Positions 1 through 8,009 of a DNA stretch of 64,000 nucleotides are shown here, piece by piece (within the stretch, counting starts at the first letter, position 1; each line of letters opens with the position of its first letter). A model generated the notes under the pieces. That model was given only the letters and a program-made list of their open reading frames with translations, made no database searches and was not told the origin of the DNA. The DNA lies in NCBI RefSeq assembly GCF_036174265.1, contig NZ_CP108055.1:5146001-5210000 (forward strand). The letters are read 5' to 3'. The translations under genes were made by a program, and so were the position numbers. This DNA comes from Streptomyces sp. NBC_00285. Its GTDB lineage: Bacteria > Actinomycetota > Actinomycetes > Streptomycetales > Streptomycetaceae.

Positions 1-76
1 CACGACCGCGGCGCACCCTGCGTGCGTTCTGGGAGAGGGTCGGCCACACCCCCGCCGCCGTTCCACGCTGACCGGC

Positions 77-991
77 TCAGCCGCGCGTCCCCACGTCCTG
101 GGGGAAACGCGCCCCCGTGAGCTCCTCCGACGCCGTCCACAGACGCCGGGCGACGGCCGGGTCGCTCGCGGCCGCGCTCCGGCCCACCAGAGTCGGTGCC
201 CCCCGCATCTCGCCGAGCCCGTCCGGGCCCACGTAACTGGCCCCGGGCAGATCCTGCGTCGCCGCGTACAGCGTGGGCAGCGCGCCCGCCCGGTCGTCCT
301 GGGCCAGGAACCTGTTGCCGAACTTCATGAACACGCGGGCCGCCGCACTGGACGCGTGGCTCTGGAGGTTGGTCGCCGCGTACCCGGGGTGGGCGGCCAG
401 GGCGCGGACCGGGGAGCCCGACTCCACGAGACGGCGCTGGAGTTCCAGCACGAACAGCAGGTTCGCCAGCTTGGACTGGCCGTACACGCCCCTCGGGTCG
501 TAACCCGAGCTCCGGTCCAGGTCGTCGAAATCGATGCGCTGGTCGCCCCAGCGGTGCGCGCCCGAGGCCACCGTCACGACCCGGTCCGTGAGGTACGGCA
601 GCAGCAGGTTGGTCAGCGCGAAGTGGCCCAGGTGGTTCGTGCCGAACTGCATCTCGAAGCCGTCCCGCGTCCGCTGCTCCGGGATCATCATGACGCCCGC
701 GTTGTTGATCAGCAGGTCCAGCGGGCGGTCCCAGCCGGCCGCGAACTCCCGCACGGACGTCAGGTCCGCCAGGTCCAGCCGGCGCACCTCCGTGCTGCCC
801 TGCACCCGGGCCGCCGCCGCGCCGCCGCGCTCGACGTCCCGTACGGCGAACACCACGTGCGCCCCCGCCCGGGCCAGCGCGTCCGCGGCCGTGAAGCCGA
901 TCCCGCTGTTGGCTCCCGTGACCACCGCGGTGCGGCCGGTGAGGTCGGGGAGGGACGTCGCGTTCCACTTCTGCTGTGCGTCAGTAGCCAT
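77..991 (-). CDS. Short-chain dehydrogenase/reductase (SDR) family oxidoreductase
   Basis: 304-residue NAD(P)-dependent oxidoreductase of the SDR superfamily, related to retinol dehydrogenase/WW-domain-oxidoreductase-like SDRs; the substrate cannot be predicted. A Rossmann cofactor motif TGANSGIG lies at residues 25-32, followed by [10 protein letters not shown] and the catalytic YGQSK (YxxxK) motif. The ATG at 991 gives MATDAQQKW and a normal SDR N-terminus; the frame stays open upstream but that stretch is not SDR-like. It is divergent from a TetR regulator starting at 1071, and the 79-bp gap holds an 18-bp-spaced direct repeat, so local control by that regulator is likely. Confidence 0.9.
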   Translation of the reverse strand: MATDAQQKWNATSLPDLTGRTAVVTGANSGIGFTAADALARAGAHVVFAVRDVERGGAAAARVQGSTEVRRLDLADLTSVREFAAGWDRPLDLLINNAGVMMIPEQRTRDGFEMQFGTNHLGHFALTNLLLPYLTDRVVTVASGAHRWGDQRIDFDDLDRSSGYDPRGVYGQSKLANLLFVLELQRRLVESGSPVRALAAHPGYAATNLQSHASSAAARVFMKFGNRFLAQDDRAGALPTLYAATQDLPGASYVGPDGLGEMRGAPTLVGRSAAASDPAVARRLWTASEELTGARFPQDVGTRG

Positions 992-1008
992 GACCTGAAT
1001 GTAGGCGC

Positions 1009-1037
1009 CGACAACAATGCTGTCAACGACAACAATG
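1009..1037. promoter_or_regulatory. Direct repeat between SDR and TetR genes (candidate operator)
   Basis: CGACAACAATG occurs at 1009-1019 and again at 1027-1037, exactly 18 bp apart, with an internal short palindrome TGTC-AAC-GACA at 1021-1031. The block sits in the divergent promoter region, a usual place for a TetR operator. Binding by the neighbouring TetR protein is inference. Confidence 0.5.
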
Positions 1038-1070
1038 ATGCCGTCGACTACATCCGGATACGATGAGGGC

Positions 1071-1715
1071 ATGCCACCAGCGAAAAACACCACGCCGCCA
1101 GTGACATCCGAGCGGGCCGAGAAGCCCGGGAACCGCCCCTACCACCACGGAGACCTCCGCTCCGCCCTCCTCGCGAGCGCCGAGCACACCCTTCGGGAGA
1201 AGGGCGCCGGGTCGCTGTCCCTGCGCGAACTCGCCCGCGACACCGGCGTCAGCCATGCCGCGCCGGGACGGCACTTCAAGGACAAGCAGGCCCTGCTCGA
1301 CGCCCTCGCCCTGGTCGGCTACGACCGCATGGCGCAGTCCCTGGAGGCCGCCGACGACCCGGCCCTCCCCCTCCGGCCCCGGCTGACCGCCCTCGCCCGG
1401 GCCTACCTCGGCTTCGCCCTCGACAACGCCGCACTGCTGGAGCTGATGTACGCCCGCAAGCACGAGCCCGGCGCCTCCGCGCAGATGGCCGCCGCGATCG
1501 ACCGGACGATCGGCTCGCTGGAGCGGGCCGTCGCCTTCGCCCAGCAGCACGGCGAGATCGTCGACGGCACCCCCGAGCACCTCACGCTCGTCGTGGGCTC
1601 CGCCCTCCACGGCCTCGCCTCCTTCGCGGCCAACGGCACGGTCCCGCCCGACGCGGCCATGGACTCGGTGCCGGAACTGGTCCATCACCTGCTGGACGGA
1701 CTCCGGCCCCGCTGA
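1071..1715 (+). CDS. TetR/AcrR family transcriptional regulator
   Basis: 214-residue regulator. The N-terminal TetR helix-turn-helix spans about residues 25-75 ([10 protein letters not shown] ... [31 protein letters not shown]); the C-terminal helical domain is the ligand-sensing half and resembles the WHG-type TetR C-domain. I chose the ATG at 1071, because an earlier in-frame ATG at 1017 would place the start inside the direct repeat; GAGGG lies only one base before 1071, so the start is not certain. Divergent transcription suggests it represses the SDR gene and itself. Confidence 0.87.
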   Translation: MPPAKNTTPPVTSERAEKPGNRPYHHGDLRSALLASAEHTLREKGAGSLSLRELARDTGVSHAAPGRHFKDKQALLDALALVGYDRMAQSLEAADDPALPLRPRLTALARAYLGFALDNAALLELMYARKHEPGASAQMAAAIDRTIGSLERAVAFAQQHGEIVDGTPEHLTLVVGSALHGLASFAANGTVPPDAAMDSVPELVHHLLDGLRPR

Positions 1716-1858
1716 GCACACCCCCCTGTCACCGGGCTGTCGTTCCGCTCTTCGCCGACGGAGAGAAATGTGTGTGACGCGTGTAGATGGTCAAGCCGAG
1801 ACCATTCACCGCCCATCGGCCCGCCATTGATCGGTAAGCCCGCAACGCCCTTCGGTAA

Positions 1859-1908
1859 GGCGGAAGTCAGTATTCCGCCGCGTGTCTTGTTGTCACGTAC
1901 TCAACAAG
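1859..1908 (+). promoter_or_regulatory. Double inverted repeat upstream of S53 peptidase gene 1
   Basis: Two inverted repeats lie in series: GGCGGAA-7-TTCCGCC at 1859-1879 and CTTGTTG-9-CAACAAG at 1886-1908. The same 50-bp arrangement, with 9 differences, is found at 3554-3603 before the paralogue. It ends 91 bp before the TTG start. A shared operator/promoter is the simplest reading; the binding protein is unknown. Confidence 0.6.
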
Positions 1909-1999
1909 GGGATGGTCGTCGCGGGTCGCCGCCCCCACCGGGAACCTCACCGGTGGTCCCCCCGCAGGCCTCTGTCAACCACTCCCAGGAGGCTGTACG

Positions 2000-3349
2000 T
2001 TGCGTACGTCCACCCCCAACACCCCCCACATATCCGGCAGATGGCGCCGTATCGGCTCCGCCGCAGCAGCCACCGGCGCGCTCCTGATCGCCGGCCTCGG
2101 CACCGCGGCACACGCCAGCGCGGACACCTCCCACAAGGTGAGCAGCAAGGTGATCGCCGCCGCCGTCGCCAAGGCACACGTGACGTACGAGAGCGCGTGT
2201 GGCTCCACCCCCAAGAAGGGCTTCGCCGCCTGCAACGCCCTGCGCGTCACCGGCGGCACCACCGCGTTCATGGAGAAGCAGGCCGTGACGAAGGGCGTGT
2301 CCCCCGCGACCGTCAAGCCCGACGCCGCTGCCGCCACCCCGACCGGTTACGGCCCCACCGACCTGCGGTCCGCCTACGGCCTGACCTCCGCGTCCGCCAA
2401 CAACGGCTCCGGCCAGACGATCGCCATCGTCGACGCCTACGACGACCCCAACGCCGCGGCGGACCTGGCCACCTACCGCTCGTACTACGGCCTGCCCGCG
2501 TGCACCGTCGCCAGCGGCTGCTTCAAGAAGGTCGGCCAGACCGGCTCCACGACCTCCCTTCCCACCGCCGACAGCGGCTGGGCCGGTGAGATCTCCCTCG
2601 ACCTCGACATGGTCTCCGCGATCGCCCCGAACGCCAAGATCCTGCTGGTCGAGGCGACTTCGTCGAGCATGGCCAACCTGGGCAAGTCGGTGAACGAGGC
2701 CGTCACCCTGGGCGCCAAGTTCGTCTCCAACTCCTACGGCGGCTCCGAGTCCTCCTCGGACACCTCCTACGACTCCTCGTACTTCAACCACCCCGGCGTC
2801 GCCATCACCGTCTCCGCCGGCGACGAGGCCTACGGCGCCGAGTACCCGGCCGCCTCCAAGTACGTGACCGCCGTCGGCGGCACCGCCCTGAAGACCTCCT
2901 CCACCACCCGCGGCTGGACCGAGACCGTCTGGAACACCAGCTCCACCGAGGGCACCGGCTCCGGCTGCTCCGCCTACGACGCCAAGCCCACCTGGCAGAC
3001 CGACACCGGCTGCACCAAGCGCATGATCGCCGACGTCTCCGCCGTCGCCGACCCCGCCACCGGCGTCTCCGTCTACGACTCCTACGGCGCCGACGGCACG
3101 GGCTGGAACACCTACGGCGGCACCAGCGCCTCCTCGCCCATCATCGCGTCGGTGTACGCCCTCGCGGGCACCCCGGGCAGCAGCACCTACCCGGCCCAGG
3201 ACCCCTACAAGAACACCGCCGCCCTCAACGACGTGACCTCCGGCAGCAACGGCTCCTGCACCACGAGCTACTTCTGCACCGCCGGGTCGGGCTACGACGG
3301 CCCGACCGGTCTGGGCACGCCGCAAGGTCTGGCCGCCTTCACCGGCTGA
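2000..3349 (+). CDS. Secreted S53 (sedolisin-like) serine-carboxyl peptidase, copy 1
   Basis: 449-residue exported protease. The TTG start at 2000 follows a strong AGGAGG at 1987-1992. An arginine-rich Sec signal peptide with a hydrophobic core ends near residue 35. The catalytic domain starts around GYGPTDLRSAYGLTS. The sedolisin triad is visible: Glu197 and Asp201 in GEISLDLD, Asp275 in SAGD (oxyanion) and the nucleophile Ser376 in YGGTSASS. A late DVTSG ... GYDGPTGLGTP stretch fits the family's calcium-binding/C-terminal region. Classical sedolisins carry a large activation prodomain; here only about 70 residues separate signal and catalytic domains. It lies in tandem with a close paralogue and is followed by a strong terminator at 3424-3460. 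Confidence 0.88.
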   Translation: MRTSTPNTPHISGRWRRIGSAAAATGALLIAGLGTAAHASADTSHKVSSKVIAAAVAKAHVTYESACGSTPKKGFAACNALRVTGGTTAFMEKQAVTKGVSPATVKPDAAAATPTGYGPTDLRSAYGLTSASANNGSGQTIAIVDAYDDPNAAADLATYRSYYGLPACTVASGCFKKVGQTGSTTSLPTADSGWAGEISLDLDMVSAIAPNAKILLVEATSSSMANLGKSVNEAVTLGAKFVSNSYGGSESSSDTSYDSSYFNHPGVAITVSAGDEAYGAEYPAASKYVTAVGGTALKTSSTTRGWTETVWNTSSTEGTGSGCSAYDAKPTWQTDTGCTKRMIADVSAVADPATGVSVYDSYGADGTGWNTYGGTSASSPIIASVYALAGTPGSSTYPAQDPYKNTAALNDVTSGSNGSCTTSYFCTAGSGYDGPTGLGTPQGLAAFTG

Positions 3350-3423
3350 GCCGGTCCCTGAATGTCCCCGTCGGGTCACGGGGCGCCGCCCAGGGGGACG
3401 TGGGGTCCCCTCGACGGCACAAA

Positions 3424-3460
3424 GGCAACGGGTCGCGACAGCCGGTCGCGGCCCGTTGCC
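3424..3460 (+). terminator. Rho-independent-type hairpin after peptidase copy 1
   Basis: A 16-bp stem (one G-T wobble) with a 5-base loop runs from GGCAACGGG at 3424 to CCCGTTGCC at 3460. It sits 75 bp after the stop codon, so the two peptidase genes are probably transcribed separately. There is no U-tract, as is common in Streptomyces. Confidence 0.75.
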
Positions 3461-3553
3461 GTGTCCCGAACGGGCGTGGCCCACCTGTGAGTTGGGCAAA
3501 GCAACAGCCGCCCGTCGGCCATGGACGGGTCACGCCCGGACTGGGTTCGGTAT

Positions 3554-3603
3554 GGCGGAAGTCAGGATTCCACCAGCCACCTTGTTGTCGCGTACTCAAC
3601 AAG
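3554..3603 (+). promoter_or_regulatory. Double inverted repeat upstream of S53 peptidase gene 2
   Basis: Second copy of the element at 1859-1908: GGCGGAA-7-TTCCACC (3554-3574, one arm base changed) and CTTGTTG-9-CAACAAG (3581-3603, perfect). Of the nine differences between copies, seven lie in the spacer between the repeats or in the loops, so the repeat arms are the conserved part. Confidence 0.6.
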
Positions 3604-3699
3604 AGACCGTCATCACAGGCCGCCGCCCGCCGCCGGGGAGACCGCACCGACGGCACGCACCCGCACCGCCCCTGTCCCACATCATCAGGAGGCTGCACC

Positions 3700-4980
3700 T
3701 TGCGTACCGACATCCCCCACACCCACCTGAGACGGCGCCGCATCGGATCCGCCCTGGCCGCCACCACCGCCCTCGTCCTGGCCGGCTTCGGCACCGCCGT
3801 CCACGCGGACGCGACGACCTCGTCCAAGGTCACCTGGGCCGCGACCCCCTGCGCCACCCCCAAGAAGACCGGCGAGCTCGCCTGCAACTCCCTGCGCGTC
3901 ACGGGCGGCACCACCGCCTTCCAGAAGGCCAGGGGCATCACCCCCAAGGCCGCCGACGCCGCCACCCCCTCCGGATACGGCCCCACCGAACTCCGGTCCG
4001 CCTACGGCCTGACCTCCGCGTCCGCCAACAACGGCTCCGGCCAGACGATCGCCATCGTCGACGCGTACAACGACCCCAACGCCGAGGCCGACCTCGCCAA
4101 GTACCGCTCGTACTACGGACTCTCCGCCTGCACCACCGCCAACGGCTGCTTCAAGAAGGTCTCCCAGACCGGCTCCACGACCTCCCTGCCCACCAGCGAC
4201 TCCGGCTGGGCCGAGGAGATCTCCCTCGACCTCGACATGGTCTCCGCCATCGCCCCGAACGCCAAGATTCTGCTGGTCGAGGCGACTTCGGCCACCATGG
4301 CCAACCTCGGCAAGTCGGTGAACGAGGCCGTCACCCTGGGCGCCAAGTTCGTCTCCAACTCCTACGGCGGCTCCGAGTCCTCCTCGGACACCTCCTACGA
4401 CTCCTCGTACTTCAACCACCCCGGCGTCGCCATCACCGTCAGCGCGGGCGACGCGGACTACGGCGCCGAGTACCCCGCCGCCTCCAAGTACGTGACCTCG
4501 GTGGGCGGCACCGCGCTCTCCACGTCCTCCAACAGCCGCGGCTGGACCGAGAGCGTCTGGAAGACCAGCTCCACCGAGGGCACCGGCTCCGGCTGCTCCG
4601 CCTACGACGCCAAGCCCACCTGGCAGACCGACACCGGCTGCACCAAGCGCATGATCGCCGACGTCTCCGCTGTCGCCGACCCCGCCACCGGCGTCTCTGT
4701 CTACGACTCCTACGGCGTCACCGCCGGCTGGTACACCTTCGGCGGCACCAGCGCCTCGTCCCCGATCATCGCCGGCGTCTACGCCCTCGCGGGCACCCCG
4801 GGCAGCAGCACCTACCCGGCCCAGGACCCCTACAAGGCGGCCGGCACCTCCGCCCTCAACGACGTCACCTCGGGCAACAACGGCTCCTGCACCACCAGCT
4901 ACTTCTGCACCGCCACGTCCGGCTACGACGGCCCCACCGGCTGGGGCACCCCGGAGGGACTGAGCGCCTTCACGGGCTGA
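3700..4980 (+). CDS. Secreted S53 (sedolisin-like) serine-carboxyl peptidase, copy 2
   Basis: 426-residue paralogue of the preceding peptidase. The TTG start at 3700 has the same leader (AGGAGG at 3688-3693) as copy 1; the frame is open further upstream but that part is not signal-like. RRRRIGSALAATTALVLAG is the signal core. Catalytic residues are Glu173 and Asp177 (EEISLDLD), Asp251 (SAGD) and Ser351 (GGTSASS). Long stretches of DNA around the substrate-cleft region are identical to copy 1 at base level, including synonymous positions, which indicates recent duplication or gene conversion. The segment between signal and catalytic domain is shorter than in copy 1 and differs in sequence. A terminator follows at 4995-5023. 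Confidence 0.88.
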   Translation: MRTDIPHTHLRRRRIGSALAATTALVLAGFGTAVHADATTSSKVTWAATPCATPKKTGELACNSLRVTGGTTAFQKARGITPKAADAATPSGYGPTELRSAYGLTSASANNGSGQTIAIVDAYNDPNAEADLAKYRSYYGLSACTTANGCFKKVSQTGSTTSLPTSDSGWAEEISLDLDMVSAIAPNAKILLVEATSATMANLGKSVNEAVTLGAKFVSNSYGGSESSSDTSYDSSYFNHPGVAITVSAGDADYGAEYPAASKYVTSVGGTALSTSSNSRGWTESVWKTSSTEGTGSGCSAYDAKPTWQTDTGCTKRMIADVSAVADPATGVSVYDSYGVTAGWYTFGGTSASSPIIAGVYALAGTPGSSTYPAQDPYKAAGTSALNDVTSGNNGSCTTSYFCTATSGYDGPTGWGTPEGLSAFTG

Positions 4981-4994
4981 CTCTGCGTCAACAC

Positions 4995-5023
4995 ACGGGC
5001 CGCGGTCACCGACCGCGGCCCGT
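4995..5023 (+). terminator. Terminator after peptidase copy 2
   Basis: A perfect 13-bp stem, ACGGGCCGCGGTC with a 3-base loop and its complement, starts 15 bp after the stop. It separates the peptidase genes from the secretion-like cluster. Confidence 0.85.
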
Positions 5024-5132
5024 TCGTCATGCCGACAGCTCTCCGGGATAGCCTTCACCCGCAGAACATCGGTGCCAGAAGCGCCGCAGGTCGTAAGAGG
5101 GGTCAACGACGGGACCACACGACAGGTTCCGC

Positions 5133-5263
5133 TCAGGCCTCATTGCCCGGGGTTACCTGCCGTGATACACAGAGTGACCAGACAGTCGTTCGTACGAAAC
5201 CCGCCCACCAATGCCGCCAAGTCGACATACGCGGGCGGAATTGTCAGCGACAATGAGGCCTGA
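5133..5263 (+). repeat. Long-range 13-bp inverted repeat enclosing a structured leader candidate
   Basis: TCAGGCCTCATTG at 5133-5145 is perfectly complementary to 5251-5263. Between the arms lie the palindrome TTCGTACGAA (5189-5198) and the pair CCGCCC (5201-5206)/GGGCGG (5233-5238). A separate perfect hairpin ATTGTC-AGC-GACAAT (5240-5254) overlaps the right arm and would compete with the long stem. It lies 53 bp before the first gene of the type IV secretion-like cluster. It could be a leader RNA, an operator region or a transfer-origin relic. Confidence 0.55.
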
Positions 5264-5316
5264 CCTCTGCGCACACGCAGGGGTAGCGGAACTACCCACC
5301 AGGGGCGGTGACTTAC

Positions 5317-5625
5317 ATGTTCGTTGCGGCCGACAAGGGAGACATCAACACCATCATTGGCGGGATCGCTCCCGACTGGGGGCCCTTCGGGGCGCTGGGG
5401 ACGGAAGCGAAGACGATGATCCAGGTCGTCATGGCGGTCGCCATCCTGCTCTGCCTCGGCATCGCCATCTGGGGCGCCGCGAAACAGCGCATCGGCGCCA
5501 CCGCCCTGAGGGACACCTTCAGCGCGGAACAGGGCAAGGGCCTGATCGTCGCCGGACTGACGGGAGTCTTCATCATCGGCTCCCTGGGCACGCTCTTCAC
5601 CATCGTGTACGGCATGGCCGTGTAG
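5317..5625 (+). CDS. Small two-helix membrane protein, VirB2/TrbC-like
   Basis: 102-residue protein with two hydrophobic helices (about residues 33-52 and 78-100) separated by a basic loop (AAKQRIGATALRD). Size, topology and first place in the cluster fit the pilin-like VirB2/TrbC component of type IV secretion systems; sequence alone would not prove this. The ATG at 5317 is preferred to a GTG at 5308, because the GGCGG/AGGGG sequence at 5301-5308 is too close to the GTG. No signal peptide is obvious. The next gene starts 238 bp downstream on the same strand. Confidence 0.68.
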   Translation: MFVAADKGDINTIIGGIAPDWGPFGALGTEAKTMIQVVMAVAILLCLGIAIWGAAKQRIGATALRDTFSAEQGKGLIVAGLTGVFIIGSLGTLFTIVYGMAV

Positions 5626-5863
5626 CCGCCGCGTCCGGTCGACGCACCTCCGCTCCGGCCGGGCGCGCCCGGTACCCCGCTCCACCCCACCCGTCCGTCA
5701 TGCCCACCGGCTGAGGTTGCGTTCCCCCGATGTCCTCGATCACCGCGATGACTCCGATGCCGAGTCACCACACCGCGCCCGCGCGGGAACCAGCACGGCT
5801 ACCGTCGTACTCGTACACGTTTTCCCACGCTTTTCCGCACGACGTCGAGGGGGCGTAAGCGGC

Positions 5864-6706
5864 ATGAGTCTCGGAGACGACCCGGAGGGCTCCGGAGGAT
5901 ACGGCGGCACGGGCCAGACCCGCACCCGGTACCCGGAGGGCAGCGGCGGCGACGTCTACGGCGGCGCCCGCAGAGGCGGCCGATCCTCCTCCAGAAGCCT
6001 GGTCACGGTGGTCGGCGTCGTCGTCCTCCTGATCGCGGCGATCGCCTTCGCGAACCGCGGGGGAGACGATCCCTCGTCCTCGACGGAGGGCGCAGGTGCG
6101 GCAGGCCAGCCGAAGGCGTCGGCGACAGCCCCGAGCGGAACCAAGCCGGTGCAGTCCACACCGGGCCTGATCCCCACGGGCTACGCACACAACGCCCAGG
6201 GAGCCCAGAGCGCAGCCGCGAACTACGCGGTGGCGCTGGGGTCCACCGGCCTGTTCGCAAAGACCACCCGCGACAGCATCCTGCAGGCCATCTTCACGCC
6301 GTCTCGGGTCACCAGCCTCGAGGCCGCCCTGGACAAGGCCTACACCCCCCAGTTCAACGAGAGCCTGGGCCTGAACAAGGACGGCTCCGCGCCCACGGGC
6401 TACACGTTCGTGTCCCGCACCACCCCGATGGGCACGAAGGTCACACAGACGTCCGCCGACGACATGACCGTTGCCGTCTGGTGCGGCGGTCTCCTCGGAC
6501 TGGCGGGCCAGAACTCCACCAACCCGGTCACCAGCAGCTGGTTCACCATCACGATGAAGATGGAATGGACCGGCAATGCCTGGAAGATCGTGACGCACTC
6601 CCAGAAGGAGGGCCCGTCGCCCGTCCCAGGCGACGACAAGGCCTCCAGCGCCGATGAGATGGCGAAGGCCGTCGAGGAGTACGGAGGGTTCACCTATGCC
6701 CGCTAG
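5864..6706 (+). CDS. Single-pass membrane protein with exported C-terminal domain, VirB8/TcpC-like
   Basis: 280 residues: a glycine-rich cytoplasmic N-terminus, one transmembrane helix (about residues 35-53, SLVTVVGVVVLLIAAIAF), a low-complexity Ser/Ala/Pro linker, then a globular exported domain of about 180 residues. The motif MEWTGNAWKIV near the end is typical of the NTF2-like fold of VirB8 and TcpC, which scaffold type IV secretion channels. Start chosen at the ATG at 5864 with GAGGGGG ten bases before it; the open frame further upstream lacks protein-like composition. It overlaps the next gene by 11 bp, so the pair is probably translationally coupled. Confidence 0.7.
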   Translation: MSLGDDPEGSGGYGGTGQTRTRYPEGSGGDVYGGARRGGRSSSRSLVTVVGVVVLLIAAIAFANRGGDDPSSSTEGAGAAGQPKASATAPSGTKPVQSTPGLIPTGYAHNAQGAQSAAANYAVALGSTGLFAKTTRDSILQAIFTPSRVTSLEAALDKAYTPQFNESLGLNKDGSAPTGYTFVSRTTPMGTKVTQTSADDMTVAVWCGGLLGLAGQNSTNPVTSSWFTITMKMEWTGNAWKIVTHSQKEGPSPVPGDDKASSADEMAKAVEEYGGFTYAR

Positions 6707-8009
6707 TCGCCGCGTCCTCACCCTGGTCGGCGCCGCCGGCGCCCTTCAGACCGCGACAGTGCTCATGGCCACGCGCGCCTTCGCGGCGCCCACTCCGAGC
6801 CCCACGCCGACCAAGAGCAGTGACTGCTCGCTGATCGCCCCTCCTGCGAGGGACTACTGCGAACAGGGCAGCAGCAGCGGCGGCGGCTCGACCCCCGGGC
6901 TCACCTCCACCCTCGACCCCCTCTCCTCCCTCGCCCAAGGCTGCGCCAAGGCCGCCGCCTGGACCATCGACAAGCTCAGCGTGGCCGTCAAGGACACCGC
7001 CAACGTCGACTTCACCAACCAGAAGTTCCTCCAGCAGTACGCGGTCGTCTTCGCGGCATCGACCATCCTCACCCTTCTCCTGTGGCTGCTGGCCGTCGCC
7101 AAGCGGGCGGTGCGAGGCGTCCCCCTCACCACCGCCATCAGCGAGGCGATCGGCTTCCTCTGGCTGACCGTGCTCGCCTCCGCCTTCACCCCCCTCATCC
7201 TCTACACCGTCGTCTCCGCCACGGACGGCGTCTCAGAGGTCCTCGCCAAGACCACGGGCGACCAGACCGACACGTTCTTCGGCACCTTCTCCGGCGCCCT
7301 GGAGAAGGGCAACGACATCGGCGGCGGCCCGATCATGCTGATCGTCGTCTCCCTCGTCAGCATCCTCGCCGCGGGCGTGCTCTGGCTGGAGCTCGTCATC
7401 CGCGCCGCCCTCCTCTACGTCGGCGCCCTCCTCGGCACCGTCGTCTACGCCGGCCTCGTCGACAAGAACCTCTGGGGCCACGTCCGCCGCTGGGCCGGCA
7501 TCATGATCGCGGTGATCCTGGTCAAACCGGTCATCGTCATCGTGCTGGGCCTCGCCGGCGCGCTCTCCTCCGACAGCGGCCCCGACTCCTTCTCCGCCGT
7601 CGTCTCCGGCCTCGCGATCATCCTGCTCGCCATCTTCGCCAGCGCGATGATCTACCGCTTCGTCCCCGGCTTCGGCGACGAGATCGCCGGCTCCCGCAGC
7701 AACCGCATCATGCAGGGCGCCGAGGGCAAGGCCGCCGCGGTCATGAGCTCCCCGGCCACCCTGGTCGCCCAGGGCATCAAGACCCACAGCACCCGGGCCG
7801 ACAACAACGGCGGCGGAGGCGGAGGCCAGAACTCCGGCGCCCGCCCCAGCAACCAGGTGTCCGGCGGCGTCGCCGCGCACAGCTCGCGCACCCCGAACGG
7901 AGGCGGCGGATCTGTCGCCTCCGCCGCTCCCGCCCCCCGCGCGAGCAACCCGGTGAACACCCCGCACGCCAGCAACAACCGCAACAGCACAGGAGGTGAC
8001 GGGCGTTGA
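6696..8009 (+). CDS. Polytopic membrane protein, VirB6/TrbL-like
   Basis: 437 residues. A signal-like N-terminus (VLTLVGAAGALQTATVLMA ... AFAAP) is followed by an exported Pro/Ser/Gly-rich stretch and then five or more transmembrane helices (about residues 105-330), with a soluble Gly/Asn/Ser-rich tail of roughly 90 residues. This is the profile of the VirB6/TrbL inner-membrane channel subunit. ATG at 6696 has GGAGGG seven bases before it. The stop overlaps the TTG start of the next gene. Function is assigned from topology and gene context rather than strong motifs. Confidence 0.7.
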   Translation: MPASRRVLTLVGAAGALQTATVLMATRAFAAPTPSPTPTKSSDCSLIAPPARDYCEQGSSSGGGSTPGLTSTLDPLSSLAQGCAKAAAWTIDKLSVAVKDTANVDFTNQKFLQQYAVVFAASTILTLLLWLLAVAKRAVRGVPLTTAISEAIGFLWLTVLASAFTPLILYTVVSATDGVSEVLAKTTGDQTDTFFGTFSGALEKGNDIGGGPIMLIVVSLVSILAAGVLWLELVIRAALLYVGALLGTVVYAGLVDKNLWGHVRRWAGIMIAVILVKPVIVIVLGLAGALSSDSGPDSFSAVVSGLAIILLAIFASAMIYRFVPGFGDEIAGSRSNRIMQGAEGKAAAVMSSPATLVAQGIKTHSTRADNNGGGGGGQNSGARPSNQVSGGVAAHSSRTPNGGGGSVASAAPAPRASNPVNTPHASNNRNSTGGDGR

